A stretch of 64,000 nt of DNA from Funiculus sociatus GB2-C1 (GTDB lineage: Bacteria; Cyanobacteriota; Cyanobacteriia; Cyanobacteriales; FACHB-T130): contig NZ_JAMPKJ010000001.1 of NCBI RefSeq assembly GCF_039962115.1, forward strand, positions 124,001 through 188,000. The letters run 5' to 3'. The translations under genes were made by a program, and so were the position numbers. Below, one piece after another: positions 8,725-18,000 of the stretch. The notes under the pieces are model-generated. The model was given only the letters and a program-made list of their open reading frames with translations, was not told the DNA's origin and made no database searches. The first letter of the stretch is position 1; the number at the start of each line of letters is the position of its first letter.

Positions 8725-9540
8725 TTAGGCAAGATCCAAGTTACTCAAGGCTACCCATTGAGCAACGCTTAAGTCTTCGGCGCGGGCTTGGGGGTTTACT
8801 TCTAATTGTTCCAGTAATTGGGTGAGGCGATCGCGTTCTACTATGCCTTTCAAATTATTTCGCAACATTTTGCGCTTTTCGGCAAAGCCTAACTTTAACA
8901 AAGTCTCTAGGTGCTTGGGGTCATCAGCTGGTGGTTCCGTCATTCGCGGACGCAGACGCACCACCGCTGAATCAACCTTGGGCGGCGGATGAAACGCCCC
9001 TGCTGGCACAATACAAATTAACTCGCACTCTGCTAGATATTGCACCCGCACCGATAAAGCTCCAAATGCTTTCGAGCCTGGTTTAGCATACAGCCTTTGT
9101 GCTACTTCCTTCTGCACCAGCAGCACAATGGAATCAAACGGTTTGGCTGCGGGTTGGGAAATTGTACCTAACAATTTTTCCAAAATTGGGCCAGTGATGT
9201 TGTAGGGGATATTGGCAACAACTTTATTTGGATTTTGGAAGGCTGGGAATGAAGTTAAAGAAGTGTCTAAATCGAGGGAAAGAAAATCGCCTTGTAGAAG
9301 GAGAAAATTTTCCACCTTACCGAGTTGTTTAGCCAGCAGTTGGCATAAATCGCGGTCAATTTCGACAGCGACAACCGATTCAGCCAGGGGCAATAAGCGA
9401 CGAGTCAGGATACCAGTACCGGGGCCGATTTCCAGAACGCGATCGCATTTCGATAAAGCAGCTGCGGCGACAATTTGATTCAGCGCCTTGTCGCTTCGCA
9501 GCCAGTGTTGAGCAAATTGTTTTCTAGGTTGAGGGGTCAT
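8725..9540 (-). CDS. rsmA: 16S rRNA adenine dimethyltransferase (KsgA)
   Basis: RsmA uses S-adenosylmethionine to dimethylate two adjacent adenines in the last helix of 16S rRNA during late small-subunit assembly. The SAM-binding motif EIGPGTGILTRRLL, the acidic VAVEID segment and the catalytic NIPYNITGPIL motif are all present, with the C-terminal helical domain (KLGFAEKRKMLRNNL). The frame is open back to 9660, but ATG at 9540 gives MTPQPRKQFAQHWL, the usual start of the family, for 271 aa. It is the first gene of an operon with ispE. The AIM24-type genes start divergently about 145 bp upstream. Confidence 0.96.
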   Translation of the reverse strand: MTPQPRKQFAQHWLRSDKALNQIVAAAALSKCDRVLEIGPGTGILTRRLLPLAESVVAVEIDRDLCQLLAKQLGKVENFLLLQGDFLSLDLDTSLTSFPAFQNPNKVVANIPYNITGPILEKLLGTISQPAAKPFDSIVLLVQKEVAQRLYAKPGSKAFGALSVRVQYLAECELICIVPAGAFHPPPKVDSAVVRLRPRMTEPPADDPKHLETLLKLGFAEKRKMLRNNLKGIVERDRLTQLLEQLEVNPQARAEDLSVAQWVALSNLDLA

Positions 9541-9684
9541 AACTTGATTGTACTGGGGAGCGATACCAGCTACACGTTTAACCTGTTTTAAGATGTATCT
9601 ATTTTCCTTAAGAAATCTGGACACCGGAAAAACTTCTGTCAAGCTTGTATATATCTGCATCCACCAAAAGCAGGAGATTTATCG

Positions 9685-10350
9685 GTGAAGTACGAAATTC
9701 GTTACAAACCAGCCTTTGCCTCTGTTTTTGTCACCTTGAATCCGGGTGATAGCCTCACGGCTGAGGCGGGAGCTATGACCAGTATGGATGCTCAACTGTC
9801 CATAAAAACAGAGTTTTCCGGTGGTTTCATCTCAGGACTGTTAAAGAAATTCTTTGGTGGAGAATCATTCTTTGTTAATGTTTTTACTAACAATTCACAG
9901 CAACCATTGCAGTTAGTTTTAACTCAATCCACCATTGGCGATATAGTTTGTATTGATTTACGGGGTGGACGGGAAATTTGCTTCCAGCCCGGTGCTTATA
10001 TTGCCCATACTCCAGGCGTAAATATGGGAGTACAGTGGGCAGGTTTCAAGAGCTGGGTATCAGGAGAAGGACTGTTTAAGCTGAAGTTAAACGGTCAGGG
10101 ACAAGTGTTTTTTGGGGCTTATGGTGGCATTACTCAAAAACGTATTTCTGGCGAATTTGTAGTAGATAGCGGTCATTTAGTTGCTTATGAACCAGGAATC
10201 AAAATGAATATTGGGTTGGCTGGCGGATTGATTGGTTCTGTCACGTCGGGGGAAGGATTAGTAAACCGTCTGACTGGTCAAGGGGAGATTTATTTACAGT
10301 CTCGCAGTGTTGGGGGATTAGTGAAGTATTTAAGCCCAAAATTACGGTAA
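9685..10350 (+). CDS. AIM24/TIGR00266 family protein, copy 1
   Basis: The 221-aa protein belongs to the AIM24 (DUF124) beta-sandwich family: MKYEIRYKPAFASVFVTLNPG, an EAGAMTSMD motif, KKFFGGESFFVNVF, WVSGEGLFKLKLNGQG, and GHLVAYEPG near the end. The molecular function of bacterial members is unknown; the yeast homologue supports mitochondrial inner-membrane organisation. No signal peptide or membrane segment is visible. The GTG start at 9685 is preceded by AGGAG (CAGGAGAT). It is the first of three consecutive paralogues, spaced 83 and 47 bp apart, likely one operon. Confidence 0.9.
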   Translation: MKYEIRYKPAFASVFVTLNPGDSLTAEAGAMTSMDAQLSIKTEFSGGFISGLLKKFFGGESFFVNVFTNNSQQPLQLVLTQSTIGDIVCIDLRGGREICFQPGAYIAHTPGVNMGVQWAGFKSWVSGEGLFKLKLNGQGQVFFGAYGGITQKRISGEFVVDSGHLVAYEPGIKMNIGLAGGLIGSVTSGEGLVNRLTGQGEIYLQSRSVGGLVKYLSPKLR

Positions 10351-10433
10351 TAAAGTTTTTAATTTTGAAGGCTATTTGAGTTTTTAAAAAATAAAATTTA
10401 ACCTTCAAAACTATTTTAGGAGATTTTGTCCAA

Positions 10434-11111
10434 ATGAATGTGGAAATTTTACATCAACCAGACAGCGCGATCGCTCGTGTTACTTTAAGTGCTGGTGAAG
10501 AATTAGTTGCAGAAGCTGGCAGAATGATTGCCATGAGTGGTTACATCAATGCCAGTACCACTTTACGCCAAGGAAAAGGTGGCGGAATACTAGGCGGACT
10601 CAAGCGCATGGTGGCTGGCGAGTCATTATTTTTAAGTGTCTTCCGTTCTCCCACTGCTGGGGGTGAAATATTTCTGGCTCCAAAATTGATGGGCGATATT
10701 TTGCCCTATAAAATGACCGGAGATGGTTTAGTAGTGCAGTCTGCTTCTTACCTAGCCAGTGAATCAGATGTTGATATTAACTTGGGATTTCAAGGCTTAA
10801 AATCTTTATTTTCTGGGGAATCAATCTTTTGGTTAGATGTCACTGGTAAGGGTTCTGTTCTTCTCAGTTCCTTCGGGGCAATTTATGAAATATCAGTAAA
10901 CGGTGAATATATTGTTGACACCGGACATATTGTTGCCTTTGAAAAAAGCCTGACATTTGAAATAAAAAAAGCAAGTTCTAGTTTGATCGGTTCTTTCTTA
11001 GGCGGTGAAGGTTTCATTTGTCGGTTTAAAGGACAAGGTAAAGTGTTTTGCCAAACTCACAATCCTGGTGCCTTTGGTATGCTGGTCGGCGCTCAGCTTC
11101 CGGCACGATAA
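10434..11111 (+). CDS. AIM24/TIGR00266 family protein, copy 2
   Basis: This 225-aa paralogue has the same plan as its neighbours: MNVEILHQPDSAIARVTLSAG, EAGRMIAMS, KRMVAGESLFLSVF, LFSGESIFWLDVTGKG, and GHIVAFEKS, with a GGEGFICRFKGQGKVF C-terminal strand pair. It differs clearly in sequence from copy 1, so the duplication is old. TAGGAGAT precedes the ATG. It is the central gene of the trio and may form hetero-oligomers with the flanking copies, which is an inference from arrangement only. Confidence 0.9.
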   Translation: MNVEILHQPDSAIARVTLSAGEELVAEAGRMIAMSGYINASTTLRQGKGGGILGGLKRMVAGESLFLSVFRSPTAGGEIFLAPKLMGDILPYKMTGDGLVVQSASYLASESDVDINLGFQGLKSLFSGESIFWLDVTGKGSVLLSSFGAIYEISVNGEYIVDTGHIVAFEKSLTFEIKKASSSLIGSFLGGEGFICRFKGQGKVFCQTHNPGAFGMLVGAQLPAR

Positions 11112-11158
11112 GCATTAGCCATTTTTCACGGAGAACAAATAATTAACAATTTAAAAAT

Positions 11159-11854
11159 ATGAATGAAATAAAATACGAAATCGAACATTCTCCTGCATAT
11201 GCTTCCCTACGGTTCGACTTGAGGACAAATCAAACAGTGTTAGTTGAATCAGGAGCAATGGCGGCGATGGACTCTTGCATCAAAATGAAATCTAAGGTGC
11301 AAGGTGGTTTAATGAAAGGTCTTGGTAGAATGCTGGGTGGGGAATCTTTATTTATCAGTGAATTCACCGCTGAAGGTAGAGCAGGAGAACTGTATGTTTC
11401 ACCTGGAGTCCCTGGAGAAATTCAGCATTACTACCTGAATGGTAATGGTTTAATGGTGCAATCTTCTGGATTTGTTGCTGCTAGTCCCACAGTTCAACTC
11501 GATACTAAGTTTCAAGGCTTTAAAGGCTTCTTTAGTGGAGAGTCCTTGTTTTTACTTCGTGCAACTGGACAAGGTGATATCTGGTTTAGTTCTTATGGAG
11601 CAATTGTAGAAATTCCAGTGGCAGGTGATTATGTAGTAGATACTGGCTACATTGTAGCGTTTGAAGATTCGTTACAATACAAAGTTGAGATGTTAGGTGG
11701 TTTGTCATTTAAAGGGTTGAGGACTGGAATTTTAGGTGGTGAAGGATTAGTATGTCGCTTTCAGGGTAACGGACGTTTATGGATTCAGTCGCGGGAGCTT
11801 TATGCGCTGATTAATTTCTTGAATCCGTTTCGTCCAGTTAAGAGTAGTAATTGA
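11159..11854 (+). CDS. AIM24/TIGR00266 family protein, copy 3
   Basis: This is the third AIM24-type gene, 231 aa: NEIKYEIEHSPAYASLRFDL, ESGAMAAMD, GRMLGGESLFISEF, FFSGESLFLLRATGQG, GYIVAFEDS, and GGEGLVCRFQGNGRLW. Copies 2 and 3 share the GESLF and VAFE patterns more closely with each other than with copy 1. There is no transport signal. It is followed by a MITE-like repeat and then an M48 peptidase gene on the same strand. Confidence 0.9.
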   Translation: MNEIKYEIEHSPAYASLRFDLRTNQTVLVESGAMAAMDSCIKMKSKVQGGLMKGLGRMLGGESLFISEFTAEGRAGELYVSPGVPGEIQHYYLNGNGLMVQSSGFVAASPTVQLDTKFQGFKGFFSGESLFLLRATGQGDIWFSSYGAIVEIPVAGDYVVDTGYIVAFEDSLQYKVEMLGGLSFKGLRTGILGGEGLVCRFQGNGRLWIQSRELYALINFLNPFRPVKSSN

Positions 11855-11877
11855 TAAAAAAATACTGTGTGGATGCA

Positions 11878-12003
11878 GCACTTACTTAAAAACGTAGGTT
11901 GCGCTCTTGGAGCCTCACCCAACATCTAGCTAATCTAAGAGAGTTGTAGGGTTCACTATCGTTCAACCCGACCTAAAAGTTAATTTTCGGCTTTTGTAAG
12001 TGC
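11878..12003. repeat. MITE-like repeat with GCACTTAC ends
   Basis: GCACTTAC at 11878-11885 and GTAAGTGC at 11996-12003 are exact inverted repeats. The interior carries the GTAGGTTG and GGGTTCACTATCGTTCAACCC motifs that recur between genes in many cyanobacteria. With no coding capacity, the 126-bp unit looks like a non-autonomous mobile element between the AIM24 trio and the peptidase gene. Confidence 0.6.
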
Positions 12004-12030
12004 CATTGCACGGTACTAATAATTAATATC

Positions 12031-12864
12031 ATGTCTTCTGAAATTCCTTCAACAGCAACATCTATTAATCGCAATCCGCCCCCAAGTAACCGCCAACTGC
12101 TCATGATTCTGGGGCTGTTTATTGGCTTTATTGTCGGTGTTATTTGGCTGTTTGGGTTGCTGATTAATAGCCTGGTATGGGTGATTCCTCCCAGTGTGGA
12201 AAAACAACTGGGTGCTGTAATTGTTCCGGCTTACGAACAGTTGGCTAAACCGTCACCTACTCAAGAGACATTGAATCAATTGTTAGATAAGCTGGAAACA
12301 AAATTGCCGCAAGAGGTGAGACAAGAGCGGGATTACCGAGTGCTATATTTGCCAGGTGATACGGTGAATGCTCTAGCTTTACCGGGCGATCGCATGATCA
12401 TCTACGCGGGTTTGCTCAAGCAAATCGAATCTGAAAATGAGCTGATGATGGTGTTGGGACATGAGTTGGGACATTTTGCCCATCGCGATCATTTACGCAG
12501 TTTAGTGCGCCAGCTGATTTTCCCGATCGCGATCGCTACCATTTTTGGCGATGCGGGTGGACTATCATCAGTTGCTGCTTCTGGAGTTGAAGCGGTCAGC
12601 AAATCCCAATTTTCTCAGTCTCAAGAATCTCAAGCCGATGAGTTTGGACTTACTTTGCTACAAAATACTTATGGTCATGTAGCAGGAGCAACCGACTTTT
12701 TTGCCCGAATGAGTCGTCAAAAAGGTGTGAATTTTGATTTCTTAACTACCCATCCAGCACCCGGTAGGCGTGTTAAAGAATTGCAGCGCTTGATCGAGCA
12801 GAAAAATTATCCTGTAAAAGAGCGATCGCCCTTTCCAGAAACGCTCTCCAACTTGAAAGAATAG
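12031..12864 (+). CDS. M48 family zinc metallopeptidase
   Basis: The 277-aa protein has one N-terminal membrane segment (about residues 24-50, LLMILGLFIGFIVGVIWLFG) and then an M48 peptidase domain. The zinc site is HELGHFAHRDH (HExxH at about residue 143), and the third ligand is likely in SQESQADEFGL. The THPAPGRRVKEL motif near the end is typical of the family, whose members (HtpX, Oma1, BepA types) act on misfolded membrane or envelope proteins. The catalytic domain probably faces away from the cytoplasm given the short N-terminal tail, but orientation is not certain. A strong terminator follows. Confidence 0.92.
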   Translation: MSSEIPSTATSINRNPPPSNRQLLMILGLFIGFIVGVIWLFGLLINSLVWVIPPSVEKQLGAVIVPAYEQLAKPSPTQETLNQLLDKLETKLPQEVRQERDYRVLYLPGDTVNALALPGDRMIIYAGLLKQIESENELMMVLGHELGHFAHRDHLRSLVRQLIFPIAIATIFGDAGGLSSVAASGVEAVSKSQFSQSQESQADEFGLTLLQNTYGHVAGATDFFARMSRQKGVNFDFLTTHPAPGRRVKELQRLIEQKNYPVKERSPFPETLSNLKE

Positions 12865-12875
12865 CCGTTAAACTT

Positions 12876-12914
12876 AACCCCTCCCCGTCAACGGGCAGAG
12901 GTTGGGGAGGGGTT
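12876..12914. terminator. Bidirectional terminator
   Basis: AACCCCTCCCC at 12876-12886 pairs perfectly with GGGGAGGGGTT at 12904-12914, followed by CTTAAA. It lies exactly between the convergent peptidase gene and the coiled-coil gene, touching the stop codon of the latter. Confidence 0.8.
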
Positions 12915-12915
12915 C

Positions 12916-13425
12916 TTAAACAACTTTATTCACAATCGTCCAAACAGCCCCATCTGAACGGACATGGGGAACCGTCACCCGGCTAAACCCAGTAATAAAA
13001 GGCTTCCCGTGCAACTGCCAATAATCCGTACTAATTTCGTCAGCGATCGCTTTGAGCGCCTGTACTTCTTCTGCCAGTTCTGCGGCGAGGTCGTTAATGC
13101 GTTCAGCATGACCCTGAGCGCGTTGTTTGTCCTCATCTAACTGCTGCTCCAGAGAGTTTTGTTTGCGCTGCCTTTGTAACAATTCTAGAGGTTGCCCGAC
13201 CAGCTGCTTTAATTTAGCTTCCAGAGCAGCGATCGCATCATCTATCCCCTTGATTTCAGCAGACATTTGTGATGTCTCTCTAGCATGACGACGATAAGCC
13301 TCAACAATCGCCTCTGGTGAGTCATAGCTTGGCAATACTGGATCTACTTTCAATGACTCGCGTTCTTGCTTTAAAGCTTCAAGTTGAGAGCGAATCGCGT
13401 CAATTTCTGCCTGCAATGGCTCCAT
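12916..13425 (-). CDS. Coiled-coil hypothetical protein
   Basis: I do not recognise a family. The 169-aa protein begins with a heptad-patterned helix (EPLQAEIDAIRSQLEALKQE), has a second long helical segment rich in Ala, Glu, Lys and Gln (about residues 55-130), and ends with a non-helical stretch rich in aromatic and beta-forming residues (PFITGFSRVTVPHVRSDGAVW). There is no signal peptide. It starts 23 bp after the thrB stop on the same strand and is probably cotranscribed with thrB, though nothing ties it to threonine synthesis. Confidence 0.75.
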   Translation of the reverse strand: MEPLQAEIDAIRSQLEALKQERESLKVDPVLPSYDSPEAIVEAYRRHARETSQMSAEIKGIDDAIAALEAKLKQLVGQPLELLQRQRKQNSLEQQLDEDKQRAQGHAERINDLAAELAEEVQALKAIADEISTDYWQLHGKPFITGFSRVTVPHVRSDGAVWTIVNKVV

Positions 13426-13448
13426 AATTACTTAAGTTGATTATCTAT

Positions 13449-14414
13449 TCATGGTAATGCTTCTGTGGAGCTGCTTGCGCCGTGCAAATCAATTGAGAGC
13501 GATCGCACTTGAGCCTTAATTCCTTCCTGTTGCCAAGTTGTAGCGATCGCTTCTTCCACAGACACACACAACTCACGGCGTACAAGAGCCAAAAGAGTTG
13601 GCCCCGCACCACTAATCACCATACCTAAAGCACCCGCCGCCATTGCAGCCTCGCGTACAGCATCATAACCGGGAATCAAAGCTTTCCGATAAGGCTGATG
13701 AATGCGGTCTTGCAGCGCCGCCCTTAACCAATCCTCCCGTCCAGTTTCCAACCCCCGCAACAGCAAACCCAAATGCGCCGTATTAAAAATCGCATCAGCA
13801 CGACTGTACTGATTTGGCAAAACCCGTCGCGCCTCAGAAGTCGAAAGCTCAAAATCCGGAATTGCCACCACCGGAACAACATCAGAATGCCAGGGAATCT
13901 CACAAATCTCCCATCCCTCTTCTCTGGGTTCTGGGCGCTGCGGTTCGTTTAAACCCGTAGCCGCCAGACGACAACCCCCCAACAACGCCGGAACCACATT
14001 ATCAGGATGTCCTTCCATAGCGATCGCTAATTCCATCACCTCAGCCTGACTCAAAGGCGAACCAGCCAACAGATTAGCACCAACCAACCCACCCGCGATC
14101 GCTGTTGCCGAACTGCCCAAACCCCGCGCCAGAGGAACACCCAAATCAATCTCAATCTCCACTGACGGCCGCATTTCACCGATATGCTGATATAACTTCA
14201 CAAACGAGTCGTAAACCAGATTATCAGCACTGGTGTTAACCCGTTCGGCTTCCGCACCAGTGACAGTTATTTTCAATTCCGGTTTAGCTGAGTCGAGCCG
14301 GGTGAACTTGAACTGATTGTACAGCGTCAAAGCTGCCCCAATGCAATCAAATCCAGGTCCCAAATTCGCAGTCGTAGCAGGAACGGTAACGGTTACGCAA
14401 GAAACAGAGGGCAT
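13449..14414 (-). CDS. thrB: Homoserine kinase
   Basis: ThrB phosphorylates homoserine to O-phosphohomoserine, the step before threonine synthase. The 321-aa protein is a GHMP kinase: [20 protein letters not shown] at the N-terminus binds substrate, [14 protein letters not shown] is the ATP loop, and [14 protein letters not shown] is the C-terminal motif. [14 protein letters not shown] is also characteristic of homoserine kinase. The adjacent thrS gene, two genes away on the same strand, uses threonine, which may be coincidence or loose functional clustering. Confidence 0.96.
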   Translation of the reverse strand: MPSVSCVTVTVPATTANLGPGFDCIGAALTLYNQFKFTRLDSAKPELKITVTGAEAERVNTSADNLVYDSFVKLYQHIGEMRPSVEIEIDLGVPLARGLGSSATAIAGGLVGANLLAGSPLSQAEVMELAIAMEGHPDNVVPALLGGCRLAATGLNEPQRPEPREEGWEICEIPWHSDVVPVVAIPDFELSTSEARRVLPNQYSRADAIFNTAHLGLLLRGLETGREDWLRAALQDRIHQPYRKALIPGYDAVREAAMAAGALGMVISGAGPTLLALVRRELCVSVEEAIATTWQQEGIKAQVRSLSIDLHGASSSTEALP

Positions 14415-14473
14415 CTTTAAATTAGGCGTTGGTAGCAGCAGCCCCGCACCGTTTATAGAGTGAGGGTTACAAA

Positions 14474-15055
14474 TTATCTTCGATCGTACAAGTAAAGCAG
14501 CGCTTCAGCGTAAGTTTTCCCATTCGGCTGCGTCACCTCTAGATATGCGTTCGATCCTTCGGGACGCGAACCATCTGCATAAATCAAGTAGGTGTAGCCG
14601 CGATTGTGAAAAATCAGTTGGTTAGCTTCATCTCCATCATTATTTACAATCTTCAGACTGCTGCCACTTTTCTTGTCACGTCCAAAGTAATACTTAGGAA
14701 GTGATAAATCATATTCTTTAGAACAAATTTGCGTCAAGTAATTTGTACTTTCTGCAAATGCAACCACCACCGTATTAGCAGGGCAACGAGTAAACAGCCG
14801 ATTTGAATTTAGTTGTTTAATATTGCCACGAACCGTTACTTTACCAGTTTTTGGTAGCCGCGTAGTCCAACCATAGTCGCGAAGGACATTCGGATAATCT
14901 GGATCTGGGCGAAATCTAGAGTTACTTTGGGCTAGTTCAATTGTGTTGGATTCGGCTGTCAAAATATTTTCACTTTTTACAGCAGCTTGAGACGTACTAA
15001 ATCCAATAGATGCTACTAGAAAAATGCTTGTTCCTAAAACGTGTAATTTTTCCAT
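14474..15055 (-). CDS. Secreted hypothetical protein
   Basis: The 193-aa protein has a plausible signal peptide ([19 protein letters not shown], cleavage likely after STSQAA), so it should be exported. The mature part is polar, with two Cys residues (FTRCPANT and LTQICSKEY) that could pair, and a C-terminal segment with [21 protein letters not shown] do not recognise a domain. It lies alone between thrB and thrS on the same strand. Confidence 0.75.
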   Translation of the reverse strand: MEKLHVLGTSIFLVASIGFSTSQAAVKSENILTAESNTIELAQSNSRFRPDPDYPNVLRDYGWTTRLPKTGKVTVRGNIKQLNSNRLFTRCPANTVVVAFAESTNYLTQICSKEYDLSLPKYYFGRDKKSGSSLKIVNNDGDEANQLIFHNRGYTYLIYADGSRPEGSNAYLEVTQPNGKTYAEALLYLYDRR

Positions 15056-15193
15056 TTTGGCTGGTGTTTAGGATAAAAGTTTGTATACTTACCCTTCACC
15101 AGAAATGTTATGGATTCCGTATTGGTTAGAAAAAGAGCTTAAAAATGGAAAAAGGAAGCGATCGCTTCCTTCATCCTCTGGAATAATCAGTAA

Positions 15194-15211
15194 GGTGGGA
15201 AAAAACCCACC
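15194..15211. repeat. GGTGGG/CCCACC hairpin after thrS
   Basis: GGTGGG and CCCACC flank six A residues, followed by CTAC. It lies 8 bp beyond the thrS stop and could terminate thrS on the minus strand, where the loop is T-rich. A related hairpin (GGGTGGG/CCCACCC) occurs near 36397-36416, so it belongs to a dispersed family. Confidence 0.5.
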
Positions 15212-15218
15212 CTACATT

Positions 15219-17072
15219 CTAAAAGCTGCCGTAGTTGAGCTTAGCGTCTTTGATTCTCTCAATTACCTCACTAACAGGCATCGCTCCTAACTCTTGAGTT
15301 GGCTTACCTGAAGTGCGGAGGCGAATACTCAAACTATTAGCTTCCACCTCTTTCGCTCCCACAACTGCCATCACTGGGATTTTTTCCTTTTCACCATTGC
15401 GAATCTGTTTCTTGAGGTGTTCGCCACTGGTGTCAACTTCGGCGCGAATACCGCAGCGTAGCATTTGGTTTACCACTTCCTGAGCAAACGGCAACTGATC
15501 GTCGCTTACTGTCAGCAGTCGCGCTTGTACTGGCGCTAACCACAACGGGAAATCCCCAGCATACTCCTCAATTAAAATCCCAATTAACCTTTCTAAAGAG
15601 CCAAAAGGAGCGCGGTGAATCATCACAGGACGTTGGCGGGAACCATCCGCCGCAACGTACTCCAAATCAAAACGTTCTGGCAAATTGTAGTCTACTTGCA
15701 CCGTACCCAGCTGCCACTCCCGCTCTAGAGCATCGCTGAAGATAAAATCCAGTTTAGGTCCATAAAATGCTGCTTCCCCAATTCCCTCAAAGTAATTCAT
15801 TCCCAGCGTTTCCACGGCGCGGCGAATCGCACCTTGAGCTTTTTCCCAAGCTTCATCGGAACCGATATACTTGTCTGAATTTGGATCGCGGAAACTCAGA
15901 CGCGCCTTAAAGTTCTTCAGTTGCAGACTCTTAAACACCGACAGAATCAAATCCACCACGTTGAGAAATTCGCTCTCAAGTTGTTCTGGCGTTACAAATA
16001 AGTGAGAATCATCCACGGTGAAACCGCGCACTCGCGTTAATCCACCGAGTTCCCCAGATTGTTCGTAACGGTAGACGGTGCCAAACTCCGCCAGTCGCAT
16101 CGGTAGTTCCCGGTAAGAGCGCAACTGGCTCTTATAGATTTGGATGTGGAAAGGGCAATTCATCGGCTTGAGTGCGAACCCTTGTTCCATCGCCGCCGCT
16201 TGCTCATCCTCCGCCATCATCGGGAACATATCTTCTTTGTATTTCTGCCAGTGTCCAGAGGTTTTAAATAAATCAACTCTGGCGATGTGGGGCGTTACTA
16301 CCTGCTGGTATCCGCGTTTGAGCTGTTCCTGCTTGAGGAAATCTTCCAGAACGCTCCGCAACACCGTTCCTTTTGGTGTCCACAGGGGCAACCCTGGCCC
16401 CACCTGATCGGCAAAAATAAACAATCCCAGTTCTTTGCCTAGCTTGCGGTGATCTCGCCGCAGCGCTTCTTCCTTGCGTCGCTTGTACTCAGCCAGCTGT
16501 TCCGGCGATTCCCAAGCCGTGGCATAAATTCGCTGTAGCTGTGCTTTGGTTTCATCGCCGCGCCAGTAAGCTCCAGCGACGCTTTCCAATTCAAAAGCTT
16601 TTGGATTCAACTCGCTGGTGTTTTCTACATGAGGCCCAGCACACAAATCCCACCACTGATCTCCCAAATGATAGATGGTAATGGGTTCTTGTAGGTCTTC
16701 TAATATTTCTAGTTTGTAAGGCTCATTAATTGCCTTAATTCGGCTTTCGGCTTCCTCGCGGCTGACTTCTTCCCGAATTACTGGCAATTTGCGATTGACA
16801 ATCTTGACCATCTCTTTCTGGATGGTTTTTAAGTCTTTTTCTGTAAATGGCTCTGGATTGTCAAAGTCATAGTAAAATCCGTTTTCAATCCACGGGCCGA
16901 TAGTCACCTGTGCCTTAGGAAACAGCTTTTGCACCGCCATCGCCATAACGTGGGATGCCGTGTGACGGATTTTCTTCAAGGATTCAGATTCACTGGTACG
17001 GGGCAAATTTATCTTTGCTGGCACATCCTGGGAAGCTGAAGATTCTTCGGGGGGCATTGGCTGCTGAACCAT
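15219..17072 (-). CDS. thrS: Threonyl-tRNA synthetase
   Basis: ThrS charges tRNA-Thr with threonine. The 617-aa protein has the editing domain (HTASHVMAMAVQKLFP with its HxxxH, and DLCAGPHV with the zinc-type Cys and His), the class II catalytic core (motif 2 near FGTVYRYEQSGE, ALKPMNCPFH with the zinc Cys, and motif 3 RAPFGSLERLIGIL), and the anticodon-binding domain at about residues 510-605. The N-terminal TGS domain of E. coli ThrRS is absent; only about 30 unstructured residues precede the editing domain. Shorter forms like this are known in cyanobacteria. A 23-bp perfect inverted repeat lies upstream of the start. Confidence 0.97.
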   Translation of the reverse strand: MVQQPMPPEESSASQDVPAKINLPRTSESESLKKIRHTASHVMAMAVQKLFPKAQVTIGPWIENGFYYDFDNPEPFTEKDLKTIQKEMVKIVNRKLPVIREEVSREEAESRIKAINEPYKLEILEDLQEPITIYHLGDQWWDLCAGPHVENTSELNPKAFELESVAGAYWRGDETKAQLQRIYATAWESPEQLAEYKRRKEEALRRDHRKLGKELGLFIFADQVGPGLPLWTPKGTVLRSVLEDFLKQEQLKRGYQQVVTPHIARVDLFKTSGHWQKYKEDMFPMMAEDEQAAAMEQGFALKPMNCPFHIQIYKSQLRSYRELPMRLAEFGTVYRYEQSGELGGLTRVRGFTVDDSHLFVTPEQLESEFLNVVDLILSVFKSLQLKNFKARLSFRDPNSDKYIGSDEAWEKAQGAIRRAVETLGMNYFEGIGEAAFYGPKLDFIFSDALEREWQLGTVQVDYNLPERFDLEYVAADGSRQRPVMIHRAPFGSLERLIGILIEEYAGDFPLWLAPVQARLLTVSDDQLPFAQEVVNQMLRCGIRAEVDTSGEHLKKQIRNGEKEKIPVMAVVGAKEVEANSLSIRLRTSGKPTQELGAMPVSEVIERIKDAKLNYGSF

Positions 17073-17169
17073 AAGAGCGAAAATAGACAGAATTGTTGTG
17101 ATAGCACTGCTTCTATGATACCCAGGTTGTTGAAAGACAAAGGGTCAGTCAATTTTGAATTTTGGATTG

Positions 17170-17223
17170 GGGGGCTTGGGAGGAGGGAAAAAGGGAATAA
17201 TTTTTCCCTCCTCCCAAGCCCCC
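17170..17223. repeat. 23-bp perfect inverted repeat in the thrS upstream region
   Basis: Arms at 17170-17192 and 17201-17223 pair without a mismatch around an 8-base loop (GGGAATAA). The left arm starts GGGGGCTTGGGAGG and ends AAAAA. It lies between divergently transcribed thrS and the DUF2605 gene, where a terminator is not expected, so it is either an inserted repeat, a small-RNA terminator or a regulatory cruciform. Confidence 0.85.
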
Positions 17224-17313
17224 TGGATCTAGACTTTATTAAAAAAGTTTTAAATAACATTAAGAATTGTAAAGTAAGTTAAGATTAGAGTAGGATAGTA
17301 TTCGGCTTTTATC

Positions 17314-17643
17314 ATGCCCCTTTCCAACCTGCCGGAAAACGAATTGCTCAAAACGGTATTACAACCGTTGTTAGAAGATTTTCAGTATTGGTTTGCGCGA
17401 TCGCGCCTGCTCTTAGAAACTGAAGAAATTCCCTTTTTAAGTGAAAATCAGCAATCAGACCTGCTCGAACGGGTAAAGCAAGCTCAAGCTGAAGTCAGCA
17501 CAGCTCAGATGCTTTTCTTAGCAACTGGCGCTCAAGTTGGTATCGAAACGTCTGCTTTGGTGCCGTGGCACCAGCTAGTAACGGAGTGCTGGCAGGTGGG
17601 GATGCGGTTCCGTACCGAGCAAGCGACTAGCAATAACAAATAA
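17314..17643 (+). CDS. DUF2605 family protein
   Basis: The 109-aa protein matches the small cyanobacterial family DUF2605: NELLKTVLQPLLEDFQYWFARSR... then RVKQAQAEVSTAQMLFLATGAQVG. It is a helical, soluble protein with no known function. It is followed 43 bp later by a DUF2973 gene, and these two families are frequent neighbours in cyanobacteria, so they probably work together. Confidence 0.82.
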   Translation: MPLSNLPENELLKTVLQPLLEDFQYWFARSRLLLETEEIPFLSENQQSDLLERVKQAQAEVSTAQMLFLATGAQVGIETSALVPWHQLVTECWQVGMRFRTEQATSNNK

Positions 17644-17686
17644 AAACTAACACCTACTTAGACTGTGTGGCCTGGAGGAAAATCGT

Positions 17687-17995
17687 ATGTTACACCTGCT
17701 TTATCTTGTTGTCTTTACCATTTTGGCATTTTTAGCGATCGCGAATATGATCCGCAGCTTGTTGACTATCAGCAGTATGGATACTCCACGGCGTTACCCA
17801 CCATCGGGTCCCTACATGACTTCCGCCACTGGTTATCGAACCGTACCGCACCCGGAACTGTTAGATGATGCCGGGAACCCAATTAATGAGCCGCTGCTGG
17901 TGATGCGTTCTATGTCCGTAGAAGATGCCCGCGAACAATTGGATGCGCTTTACAAATCGTCTCCCGGCAATAGCAGCGAACCTCAAGAAGATTAA
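17687..17995 (+). CDS. DUF2973 family membrane-anchored protein
   Basis: The 102-aa protein begins with one hydrophobic helix (LHLLYLVVFTILAFLAIANM), followed by a polar Pro-rich domain containing HPELLDDAGNPINEPLLVM and a SVEDAREQLDALY helix. This fits DUF2973. The single N-terminal helix likely anchors it in the membrane. It is in an apparent operon with the DUF2605 gene. A 28-bp palindrome follows the stop codon. Confidence 0.82.
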   Translation: MLHLLYLVVFTILAFLAIANMIRSLLTISSMDTPRRYPPSGPYMTSATGYRTVPHPELLDDAGNPINEPLLVMRSMSVEDAREQLDALYKSSPGNSSEPQED

Positions 17996-18000
17996 TTCTC

